Below are positions 6,067-12,014 of a DNA stretch of 12,014 bases, one piece after another. A program made the translations under genes and the position numbers. The notes under the pieces are model-generated. The model saw only the letters and a list, made by a program, of their open reading frames with translations, did not search any database and had not been told where the DNA came from. The DNA lies in the NCBI GenBank assembly GCA_029983625.1, contig JASBZF010000052.1:1-12014 (forward strand). The letters are read 5' to 3'. How positions within the stretch are numbered: the first letter of the stretch is position 1; each line of letters begins with the position of its first letter. This stretch comes from Pauljensenia sp. GTDB lineage: Bacteria > Actinomycetota > Actinomycetes > Actinomycetales > Actinomycetaceae.

Positions 6067-8781
6067 TCACTTTGCCGTGGATTTCTTCGCCGAAGTCCGA
6101 GCCGATGTTTTTTTCGTTGCAGAACGCTTCGCAGTCGAACGAGCTTTCTTCGGCGCGGGACCTTTTGCGCGCTTGTCCGCGAGAAGCTCGAAAGCGCGTT
6201 CCTGCGTCAGGTCTTCGACCGTTTCGGCACGCGGAAGCGTCACATTCGTTTCACCGTCCGTGATGTACGGACCGAAACGACCGTCCTTTACCGTCACTTT
6301 CTTCCCTGAAACCGGATCTTCGGCAAACTCACGTAAGGGCGGCTTTGCAGCTCCTCGGCCGCGCGCCTTCGGTTGCGCGTAGATCTCCAGCGCTTCTTCT
6401 AGGGTGATGGAGAAAATAAGGTCTTCACTCGCAAGCGTGCGCGAGTCCGACCCTTTTTTCACATAGGGGCCGTAGGGGCCGTTTTGTGCGGTAATGACCT
6501 CACCCGTTGCCGGGTCCGTCCCCACTTCCCGAGGAAGGGAAAGCAGACGAAGAGCCTGGTCCAGATCCACCGTCGTTAAATCCATCGATTTGAATAGTGA
6601 TGCCGTGCGCGGCTTAGGTGCCTTTGCTTTAGCTCCCTTTGCGTTTTCTGTTCCGTTTTCCTCTTCGGGTAGCACCTCGGTGACGTAGGGGCCGAAACGA
6701 CCGTTTTTCGCCACGATCACATGCTGTGTCGCAGGGTCCACACCCAGTTCACGGCCATCGGCGGCAGCCAAGTCGAAGAGCTCGGCAATTTTGGCCGCAT
6801 TGATTTCATCGGGAGCGATTTCTAAGGGGAGATTCGCCCGTGATCCGTCTGTTTTTTCCAAATACGGCCCGTAGCGTCCGACACGCACGACAACACCTTC
6901 GGCAACTTCCTGAGAGTTCACCGCGCGCGCGTCAATATCGTCTCCGAGTGAGGCAACCTGGAACTTCAAGCCATCCGCATCGCCCTTGCCATCTGCACCC
7001 AGGTAGAAAAGGGAAAGGAATTGCGCTCCTGATTCTTCGCCGAGGGCGATCTTGTCGAGGTCGGCTTCCATCGAAGCGGTGAAGTCATAATCGACGAGGG
7101 TGCCGAGGTTTTCTTCCAGGAGGCGCGTCACCGAAAAAGCCAACCAGGTCGGTACCAGGTATTGTCCGCGATGCGTGATGTATCCGCGGTCCCCGATCGT
7201 TTGGATCGTCGCCGCGTAGGTTGAAGGACGACCGATCCCTCGTTCTTCCAGTGTTTTCACTAAAGTTGCTTCGGTGTAACGCCCAGGGGGTTGAGTTTCG
7301 TGCCCTCCGGGAGTCGCGTCGAGGATATTCGCAGCGTCACCCTCGGCAACATTCGGGAGTACTTTCTCTGCTTCGTTCTCTTTCTCCGAGTCGTATCGTC
7401 CTTTGTCTCGGCCCTCTTCGTAAGCGCGCCTAAATCCCGGATCGGTGATGACTGTGCCCGAGGCTGTCGAAATGACATCGTGGTGCCCGTCCTCTAAAGA
7501 CAGTGCTGTCAGGACACGGATGGACGCTGTGAAACCGACGGCGTCCACCATTTGTGAGGCAATTGTACGTTTCCAGATGAGGTCGTAAAGGGCCAGCTGC
7601 TGACGATTCAGTTCCCCTGCGACCTGCGCAGGAGTTCTGAAATGATCCCCGGCGGGACGGATAGCTTCGTGTGCTTCCTGTGCTCCTTTCGCTACTTTTC
7701 CGTATTCACGGGGTTCTTTCGGGATTGAGGAAGGACCGTAAAGTTCGGCGGCCTGTGCTCGCGCAGCGGCAACCGCTTGGACGGACAGTGCGGTCGAATC
7801 TGTACGCATATACGTGATGTAACCGGATTCGTAGAGCGACTGAGCTGTGCGCATTGTCGAGGCCGCATTCCAATGCAGCTTACGTGAAGCTTCCTGTTGG
7901 AGTGTCGAGGTCGTGAAGGGGGCCGCAGGTCGCCTGCGATACGGTTTCTGAGCGACGCCCTCGATCACAGAAGATGCTGAAGTGCGCAATGCCTGAGCGA
8001 AAGCATGGGCACGTTTTTCGTCAAGATGCACCACCCCGGCCGCTTCGGCTTTCTGCGCGAGGACACCTTTTTCACTAAAGTCCGATCCCGTTGCCACACT
8101 GCACCCATCGATGTGGGTGACTTTCGCGTCAAAAGATTCTGCAGCTGCTTCCACTCTGGTCTGAATCGACCAGTATTCTGCCGACACATGCGCCATGCGC
8201 TCTCGTTCACGGTCTACCACGAGTCGCGTCGCTACCGACTGGACGCGGCCAGCGGACAAGGAGGGACGGATTTTGCGCCACAGCAGGGGCGAGACTTCGT
8301 AGCCGTACAGGCGGTCAAGAATACGTCGGGTTTCTTGCGCATCCACTAAAGACGCATTCACTTCGCGCGTATTGTCGAGGGCGCGCAAGATCGCTTCCTT
8401 CGTGACTTCGTGGAAGGCCATGCGTTTGACGGGCACTTTTGGTCGAAGGACTTCAAGAAGATGCCAGGCAATCGCTTCACCCTCGCGGTCCTCATCGGTG
8501 GCCAGATAGAGTTCGTCGGCCTCTTTCAGGGCTTTCTTTAATTCGGAGACTTTTTTCTTCTTGTCTGGATTCACCGCATAGTAGGGGGTGAAACCGTGCT
8601 CAACGTCCACAGCAAAACGACCGTAGGGACCTTTTTTCATGTCGGCGGGAAGATCCTTCGGCTGCGGCAGATCGCGGATATGACCGATCGACGCCACCAC
8701 GTGATAGTCCGGGCCGAGGTACCCTCCGATGGTCTCAGCCTTCGTCGGAGACTCCACGATGACCAGCTTTGAGGCTCCCAT
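6067..8781 (-). CDS. topA: DNA topoisomerase I (type IA)
   Basis: Relaxes negative supercoils by cutting one DNA strand. I start at ATG 8781 (904 aa), which has GGAAGG about 6 bases upstream and yields the standard MGASKLVIVESPTKAETI N-terminus; the in-frame GTG at 8805 would add eight residues. The Toprim domain holds Glu10 and the metal-binding DEDREGE (96-102). LSAGRVQSVATRLVVDRE (about 175-192) and the catalytic Tyr324 in GYITYMRTDS follow. The C-terminus carries four GRFGPY/GRYGPY/GPYGPY-containing repeats instead of the Cys4 zinc fingers of E. coli TopA, then a Lys/Ala/Ser/Thr-rich basic tail of about 35 residues. Both are features of actinobacterial topoisomerase I, where the basic tail aids DNA binding and processivity. 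It is followed directly by tmk. Confidence 0.98.
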   Translation of the reverse strand: MGASKLVIVESPTKAETIGGYLGPDYHVVASIGHIRDLPQPKDLPADMKKGPYGRFAVDVEHGFTPYYAVNPDKKKKVSELKKALKEADELYLATDEDREGEAIAWHLLEVLRPKVPVKRMAFHEVTKEAILRALDNTREVNASLVDAQETRRILDRLYGYEVSPLLWRKIRPSLSAGRVQSVATRLVVDRERERMAHVSAEYWSIQTRVEAAAESFDAKVTHIDGCSVATGSDFSEKGVLAQKAEAAGVVHLDEKRAHAFAQALRTSASSVIEGVAQKPYRRRPAAPFTTSTLQQEASRKLHWNAASTMRTAQSLYESGYITYMRTDSTALSVQAVAAARAQAAELYGPSSIPKEPREYGKVAKGAQEAHEAIRPAGDHFRTPAQVAGELNRQQLALYDLIWKRTIASQMVDAVGFTASIRVLTALSLEDGHHDVISTASGTVITDPGFRRAYEEGRDKGRYDSEKENEAEKVLPNVAEGDAANILDATPGGHETQPPGRYTEATLVKTLEERGIGRPSTYAATIQTIGDRGYITHRGQYLVPTWLAFSVTRLLEENLGTLVDYDFTASMEADLDKIALGEESGAQFLSLFYLGADGKGDADGLKFQVASLGDDIDARAVNSQEVAEGVVVRVGRYGPYLEKTDGSRANLPLEIAPDEINAAKIAELFDLAAADGRELGVDPATQHVIVAKNGRFGPYVTEVLPEEENGTENAKGAKAKAPKPRTASLFKSMDLTTVDLDQALRLLSLPREVGTDPATGEVITAQNGPYGPYVKKGSDSRTLASEDLIFSITLEEALEIYAQPKARGRGAAKPPLREFAEDPVSGKKVTVKDGRFGPYITDGETNVTLPRAETVEDLTQERAFELLADKRAKGPAPKKARSTAKRSATKKTSARTSAKKSTAK

Positions 8782-8815
8782 GATTACCCTTCCGGCGTTC
8801 GTCACTACGAGACGG

Positions 8816-8843
8816 CAATTACCGTTCCTGCCTGACCTTACAA
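8816..8843 (-). promoter_or_regulatory. Weak candidate promoter for topA
   Basis: In the 119-base gap between the methyltransferase stop and topA, the minus strand shows TTGTAA (8838-8843) and, 16 bases downstream, TAATTG (8816-8821). The -35 is fair and the -10 poor. It may allow topA to be transcribed independently of the upstream gene. No hairpin terminator is seen in the gap. Confidence 0.2.
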
Positions 8844-8900
8844 CGGCGCGCCCTCATTTCCCGTTCCAGCCCCACAGGAGTGAAAGCTGCGCCACCGCAC

Positions 8901-10511
8901 TCACCCTTCGACAATCCTCAACATTCCGGCTCGTAACAGCTCGCGCAGCGGCTCATCGACCTCGGTGCGCACTTCGCTGATCTCACGCTCACTGAGCATC
9001 GCGACGGCAGCAATAATCTGCCCAACTTCCAGCTCACCATCCGAGGCACCCACGATTGCCGAGACCGCTGTTCCCACCATAATTGAACGTCCCAAAGCTG
9101 AACCCTGATGCAAGATCATCACCTGAGGATCAGGGCTGCCCGGCACGTAGTGCCGTTCCTCAGTCACGTCCTCGGCACGTTCAAGTCGCAGGGGTGCAAG
9201 ATCTTCCGAGAGGCGAAGTGTGCGCAGACTGCGCGCCACGTCAATTCCTCTTGGCTTCGCTCCCGTCAAAGCGAGGTCGAATCTCACATGTACGTCGCCC
9301 TCGTCGCCGTCATGTCGGCGGATCGCCATGAACCCCATTCCGATCGCCCCCACGCCCGCTGCGTCGAAGTCAGCAAGCCATGCGCGGTAGGCATCCTCGT
9401 TCACGCCGCCTCTCGGGTCGGCATCCTGGAGCCACATTTCGATGTAGCGGGCAGGATCGAGGACGTCGCGCTGCACGACCCAGGCATCAACTTTCAGTCC
9501 TTCGAACCATTGCGCAAGTCGCAGTCCCCATTCGGTGTCGGGGTTGCGCTCAGCGGGGATTTCCCAATTTCCAATGATGTGGAGGATCCCGCCGGGGAGA
9601 AGATGCGAGGACCCTGAGCGCACGACTTCCCTGAGGAGATCATCGCGTCTCATTCCCGCATCGCGGTATTCGAGGACGCCTTTTTCTCCTCGTAGCGCGT
9701 CCGCTGTGATGACGAAAGGGGGATTCGTTACGATGAGGTCGAAGCTTTCATCTGCGACCGGTTCAAACAGGGAGCCTTCACGTACTTCGATATGCAGTGC
9801 GTTGAGCGCGGCGTTAAAACGGGTGAAAGCGCAGGCGCGCGCTGATAGATCCGTCGCGATGACCTTGCGTGCGTGAGTGGCCAGGTGCATCGCTTGGATA
9901 CCGCAGCCGCATCCCATGTCGAGGGCACAGTCCACGCGATCTCGGATCGTCATTTCAAGGAGACTGATTGAGGCTCCGCCAATTCCGAGGACGTGATCGG
10001 ATCGCAGCGCTTGCCCGCTTCGTCCTCCCGGAATGTCGGAGGCAATCCACCAGGTGACTTTCTGGTGTGTTTCTTGGCAGGAATCGTTTACTTTCACAGT
10101 TGCTTCGTAGGGCCGAAGGTCACAGCAGGCAACGAAGCGCACGTCGTCACTTTCCGTGTTCTTTTTCGCCCCGTTGTCCGCAGTGTTTTCCGTATTCTTC
10201 TTCTCTTTTTCATGCGCTGTCACGAGGCCGAGGGCGAGGGCCCCGCAGGCTCTTAAACGCGGGAGGGCGGCGTTCAGGTTCTCTTCGGATTCGATACTTC
10301 CGAGCATGAAGAGACGAGTAAGAATCGCAGCTGCGTCGCTTCTGCTTTCAAGTTCAACGAGTGCCGGTATGCGTTGATCGCGTTTCAGAGCAGCGCAGGC
10401 TCGCTCTGAGAGAATTGTTTCAAGAGAATCGACTGTCCATTCGGCTTCCCTCAGGTCTTGGCGGAGTACAGCGATGAGGGTGTCGTTCAGAATCGGCACG
10501 TCTGCAGTCAT
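8901..10511 (-). CDS. SAM-dependent methyltransferase, MTS/N6-adenine type
   Basis: Encodes 536 aa from ATG 10511, or 546 aa from ATG 10541; neither has a good ribosome binding site. An N-terminal helical region (about 5-95) precedes a Rossmann methyltransferase: motif I LDMGCGCGIQAM (197-208), acidic residue Asp221 in IATDLSARA, and the catalytic VTNPPF (261-266), which marks amino-group methylation of DNA, RNA or protein substrates as in RsmC and HemK relatives. Residues about 101-121 form a Lys/Asn/Thr-rich low-complexity insert. The C-terminal third (about 390-536) is a separate domain seen in actinobacterial homologues encoded next to topA. The substrate is unknown; the neighbourhood does not settle it, and rRNA is a reasonable guess. 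It lies upstream of topA on the same strand with a 119-base gap. Confidence 0.85.
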   Translation of the reverse strand: MTADVPILNDTLIAVLRQDLREAEWTVDSLETILSERACAALKRDQRIPALVELESRSDAAAILTRLFMLGSIESEENLNAALPRLRACGALALGLVTAHEKEKKNTENTADNGAKKNTESDDVRFVACCDLRPYEATVKVNDSCQETHQKVTWWIASDIPGGRSGQALRSDHVLGIGGASISLLEMTIRDRVDCALDMGCGCGIQAMHLATHARKVIATDLSARACAFTRFNAALNALHIEVREGSLFEPVADESFDLIVTNPPFVITADALRGEKGVLEYRDAGMRRDDLLREVVRSGSSHLLPGGILHIIGNWEIPAERNPDTEWGLRLAQWFEGLKVDAWVVQRDVLDPARYIEMWLQDADPRGGVNEDAYRAWLADFDAAGVGAIGMGFMAIRRHDGDEGDVHVRFDLALTGAKPRGIDVARSLRTLRLSEDLAPLRLERAEDVTEERHYVPGSPDPQVMILHQGSALGRSIMVGTAVSAIVGASDGELEVGQIIAAVAMLSEREISEVRTEVDEPLRELLRAGMLRIVEG

Positions 10512-10516
10512 GGGGA

Positions 10517-10545
10517 AAGCGTATCGAGGTACAGTCCGCATGACA
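10517..10545 (-). promoter_or_regulatory. Candidate leaderless promoter for the methyltransferase gene
   Basis: On the minus strand, ATGTCA (-35-like) is followed after 17 bases by TACGCT (-10-like, TANNNT form), ending 6 bases before ATG 10511. This spacing would put the transcription start on or next to the start codon, a leaderless arrangement common in actinobacteria, and would explain the lack of a ribosome binding site. Pattern-based only. Confidence 0.3.
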
Positions 10546-10563
10546 TTTCGCGTGTTTTCTTGT

Positions 10564-10578
10564 CCTCAGGCTCTGAGG
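10564..10578. repeat. Perfect inverted repeat in the divergent intergenic region
   Basis: CCTCAG (10564-10569) and CTGAGG (10573-10578) flank GCT, giving a 15-base dyad between the methyltransferase and DUF808 genes. It could be an operator shared by the divergent promoters. Too short to be certain. Confidence 0.35.
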
Positions 10579-10637
10579 AGCATCTACTGTCTGGTGTCCG
10601 TTTTCCTTCTTCCTTTGCGGCGCGATGAGATCTGAGC

Positions 10638-10646
10638 TGGCATGAT
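10638..10646 (+). promoter_or_regulatory. Possible extended -10 for the DUF808 gene
   Basis: TGG followed by CATGAT resembles an extended -10 element and lies 41 bases before the DUF808 start codon. The upstream -35 region is poor; TTGCGG lies about 20 bases away. Tentative. Confidence 0.25.
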
Positions 10647-10687
10647 GGGCGCGTTCGCGTTTTCATTCTTCGACTTCAAGGATTCAC

Positions 10688-11629
10688 ATGGCCGGTGGAC
10701 TCATCGCTCTCCTCGACGATATTGCCGCGCTTGCGAAAGCGACTGCTTCCTCGCTTGATGACATCGCTGCGGGCGCAGCGAAAGCTTCTTCCAAAGCGGT
10801 GGGTGTGGTGATTGATGACACCGCTGTGACTCCGCAGTACGTATCGGGTCTTGATCCGAGCCGAGAACTCCCGGTCATTAAAAAGATCGCACGCGCTTCC
10901 CTTATCAATAAACTCGCGATTATTCTTCCTCTTGCTCTTTTTCTGACCTGGATTGCCCCTTGGATTTTGCCGATTTTCCTGATCCTCGGCGGTTCTTTTT
11001 TATCTTTCGAGGGCGCGGCGAAGCTTTTGACGAGTGTGGGCCTTTATCCCACACACGCTGAACATGGCGACGCGGGCGAAGCACACAGTTCCGAGGAGGT
11101 GGAGAAAAGCATCGTCGCTTCTGCGACCCGCACCGATCTCATTCTTTCTGCGGAAATTATGCTGATTTCTTTGGCGAATGTCACCGCAGAGTCTCATGGG
11201 ATTCGCGTGGGGATCATGGTGTGCGTTGCTTTCTTCATGACTTTCTTCGTGTATGGCCTTGTTGCAATTTTGGTCAAAATGGATGATGTGGGGCTTCATC
11301 TTGCGCAGCGAGGCGGAGCGCTGGCGGTTTTGGGGCGTTCTTTGGTTGTCGTGATGCCGAAAGTGTTTCTCGTCATCGGCGCTGTCGGCACGCTTGCGAT
11401 GCTGTGGGTGGGTGGGCATATTGTCCTCACTTCTCTTTCCGATCTGGGATTTGCTGCGCTGCATCATTTTGTCGAGGAGGCCCTTCACCTGGTTGAGGCG
11501 TGGGGTGGCGTGGCGACGTGGACCGTGGAGACGCTTTTGTCAGGGCTCTTTGGCCTTTTCTGGGGCGTGGTTATTGCCTATGTGTGTTTGGGGATTTCTC
11601 AGCTTGTATCGAAAAAGCTCAGGGCCTGA
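10688..11629 (+). CDS. DUF808 / YedI-family membrane protein
   Basis: Encodes 313 aa, with ATG 10688 preceded by AAGGA at 10678-10682. The N-terminus (MAGGLIALLDDIAALAKA, then SSLDDIAAGAAKASSKA and VVIDDTAVTPQYV) is the hallmark of the DUF808 (YedI) inner-membrane family. Hydrophobic segments at about 75-103, 172-195, 218-247 and 283-307 predict at least four membrane spans. Between them lie a charged loop (about 120-150, His/Glu-rich) and an amphipathic stretch (198-215). LPVIKKIARASLINKLAII (61-79) is also family-typical. The length is about normal. The biochemical function of the family is not established, and transport has only been suggested. It is transcribed alone, divergently from the methyltransferase gene, and is followed by the parS-like site and hairpin. 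Confidence 0.92.
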   Translation: MAGGLIALLDDIAALAKATASSLDDIAAGAAKASSKAVGVVIDDTAVTPQYVSGLDPSRELPVIKKIARASLINKLAIILPLALFLTWIAPWILPIFLILGGSFLSFEGAAKLLTSVGLYPTHAEHGDAGEAHSSEEVEKSIVASATRTDLILSAEIMLISLANVTAESHGIRVGIMVCVAFFMTFFVYGLVAILVKMDDVGLHLAQRGGALAVLGRSLVVVMPKVFLVIGAVGTLAMLWVGGHIVLTSLSDLGFAALHHFVEEALHLVEAWGGVATWTVETLLSGLFGLFWGVVIAYVCLGISQLVSKKLRA

Positions 11630-11646
11630 AGACTCGCTCTTTTTTC
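11611..11646 (+). terminator. Weak possible terminator at the DUF808 stop
   Basis: GAAAAAG (11611-11617) can pair with the T-rich CTTTTTTC at 11639-11646, enclosing CAGG/CCTG around the stop codon. The run of six T residues is suggestive, but the stem is mostly A-T with a poorly paired interior. The GC-rich hairpin at 11723-11749 is a better candidate. Confidence 0.2.
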
Positions 11647-11650
11647 AGTA

Positions 11651-11664
11651 GTTCCACGTGAAAC
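11651..11664. promoter_or_regulatory. parS-like ParB-binding site
   Basis: GTTCCACGTGAAAC matches the 14-base core of the bacterial parS consensus (GTTTCACGTGAAAC) at 13 of 14 positions and fits the form with a free fourth base, GTTNCACGTGAAAC, exactly. It lies in non-coding DNA between the DUF808 gene and sodA, 22 bases after the DUF808 stop. ParB loads on such sites, slides as a CTP-dependent clamp and helps segregate the origin region. The outer bases (A before, G after) differ from the 16-mer T/A ends. Only one copy is in this window. Confidence 0.6.
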
Positions 11665-11701
11665 GAGGGCGACCAAGGACGACTGAGGGCGCGTGAGATT
11701 C

Positions 11702-11724
11702 GCATACCACATGTGCGGTATTGC
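11702..11724. repeat. Short inverted repeat beside the GC-rich hairpin
   Basis: ATACC (11704-11708) and GGTAT (11716-11720) enclose a central ACATGT-containing loop, with further near-complementary GC bases outside. It lies just before the hairpin at 11723-11749. Possible operator or secondary hairpin; weak. Confidence 0.25.
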
Positions 11725-11749
11725 CCGCCTGAGTGTTTCTCAGGCGGGC
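11723..11749. terminator. Strong GC-rich hairpin without T-tract
   Basis: GCCCGCCTGAG (11723-11733) and CTCAGGCGGGC (11739-11749) form a perfect 11-bp stem with loop TGTTT. No run of T follows on either strand. It lies 94 bases after the DUF808 stop and 177 bases before sodA. A tail-less terminator for the DUF808 transcript is the simplest reading; insulation of sodA or a structured leader is also possible. Confidence 0.6.
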
Positions 11750-11863
11750 TCGTCTGCGAATTGGCAGGAGGGAGCGCATGTGGCACGTAGAGCTGTGCGC
11801 TCTGAGCGAAAGGAGAAGGATTCTCGCGCTTCGCCGCTCAAATGGGACCAAAGCCCTGTAGCC

Positions 11864-11892
11864 TGCATGTGTATGCAAGACTCATCCGAGTC
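11864..11892. promoter_or_regulatory. Paired inverted repeats upstream of sodA
   Basis: Two dyads sit one base apart: TGCAT-GTGT-ATGCA (11864-11877) and GACTC-ATCC-GAGTC (11879-11892). They end 34 bases before the sodA start codon, in the expected promoter/leader zone. No convincing -35/-10 pair could be assigned. They may be regulator-binding sites for an oxidative-stress or metal-responsive regulator, or leader hairpins. Which regulator is unknown. Confidence 0.35.
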
Positions 11893-11926
11893 AGATTTTG
11901 TTCACTGAGGACACGAAGGAGTTGGC

Positions 11927-12014
11927 ATGTCCGTCTACACTCTTCCCGATCTGCCTTACGATTACGCCGCCCTCGAACCGCATATCTCCGGGCGGATCAT
12001 GTCTCTTCACCACG
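11927..12014 (+). CDS. sodA: Superoxide dismutase (Fe/Mn type), N-terminal part
   Basis: Only the first 29 codons are inside the window. ATG 11927 is preceded by AAGGAG at 11916-11921 with 5-base spacing. The translation MSVYTLPDLPYDYAALEPHI, continuing SGRIMSLHH, is the characteristic N-terminus of the Fe/Mn superoxide dismutase family: the LPDLPYDYAALEP strand-helix and the start of the first metal-binding helix, where His28 is the expected first metal ligand. The enzyme converts superoxide to hydrogen peroxide and oxygen in the cytoplasm. The metal cannot be assigned from this part. The gene is separated from DUF808 by a hairpin and probably has its own promoter. Confidence 0.93.
   Translation, partial: MSVYTLPDLPYDYAALEPHISGRIMSLHH

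Noticed and set aside
6840..8349. Several plus-strand ORFs opposite topA
   Set aside because: They are antisense shadows of a highly conserved gene with Arg/Ser/Pro/His-rich translations and no family motifs.
11693..11908. 71-codon plus-strand ORF between DUF808 and sodA
   Set aside because: It runs through the perfect hairpin, has no ribosome binding site, and its composition is not protein-like.
1..12014. CRISPR array, insertion-sequence ends, tRNA or rRNA genes
   Set aside because: I searched by eye and found no regularly spaced repeats, transposase motifs, cloverleaf or rRNA signature.

Overview
The window looks like a chromosomal segment from a moderate-GC actinobacterium, most likely in or near the Actinomycetaceae; I do not name a species. 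The basis is a syntenic housekeeping block on the minus strand (small-domain methyltransferase, topA, tmk, holB, secreted S33-type hydrolase), a topoisomerase I that lacks zinc fingers and has GPY-type C-terminal repeats plus a Lys/Ala-rich tail, GTGA stop/start overlaps, and a sodA-type superoxide dismutase on the other strand.

Layout. Positions 1-2304 form an accessory, partly decayed region. It holds a C-terminal fragment of an unknown protein (20-211, +), an excisionase-like helix-turn-helix protein (274-783, -) with no recognisable partner toxin, a second start-less C-terminal fragment (803-1021, +), an apparently intact relBE-type toxin-antitoxin operon (1083-1578, +) with a 29-bp palindromic operator, and a visibly AT-richer stretch (1579-2304) holding a decayed small HTH regulator and an unrecognised C-terminal fragment on the minus strand. 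Positions 2305-10511 are the housekeeping block, transcribed leftwards: methyltransferase, topA, tmk, holB, hydrolase. Positions 10512-12014 run rightwards: a DUF808/YedI membrane protein, a 297-base intergenic region with a parS-like 14-mer and a perfect 11-bp hairpin, and the first 29 codons of sodA.

How the genes fit together. topA (DNA supercoiling), tmk (dTTP supply) and holB (clamp loader) are tightly packed and probably co-transcribed, which couples DNA replication functions. The hydrolase follows 65 bases after holB, at the edge of the accessory region. The accessory side carries several disrupted genes next to an apparently intact toxin-antitoxin operon, as expected of an integration/deletion hotspot at the end of a conserved operon.

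No undescribed multi-gene system is evident. The most useful leads are the parS-like site near sodA, the relBE operator and its TTG-started toxin, the orphan excisionase-like protein with an inverted repeat spanning its start codon, and two gene remnants with no obvious start codon that simple ORF calling would miss.
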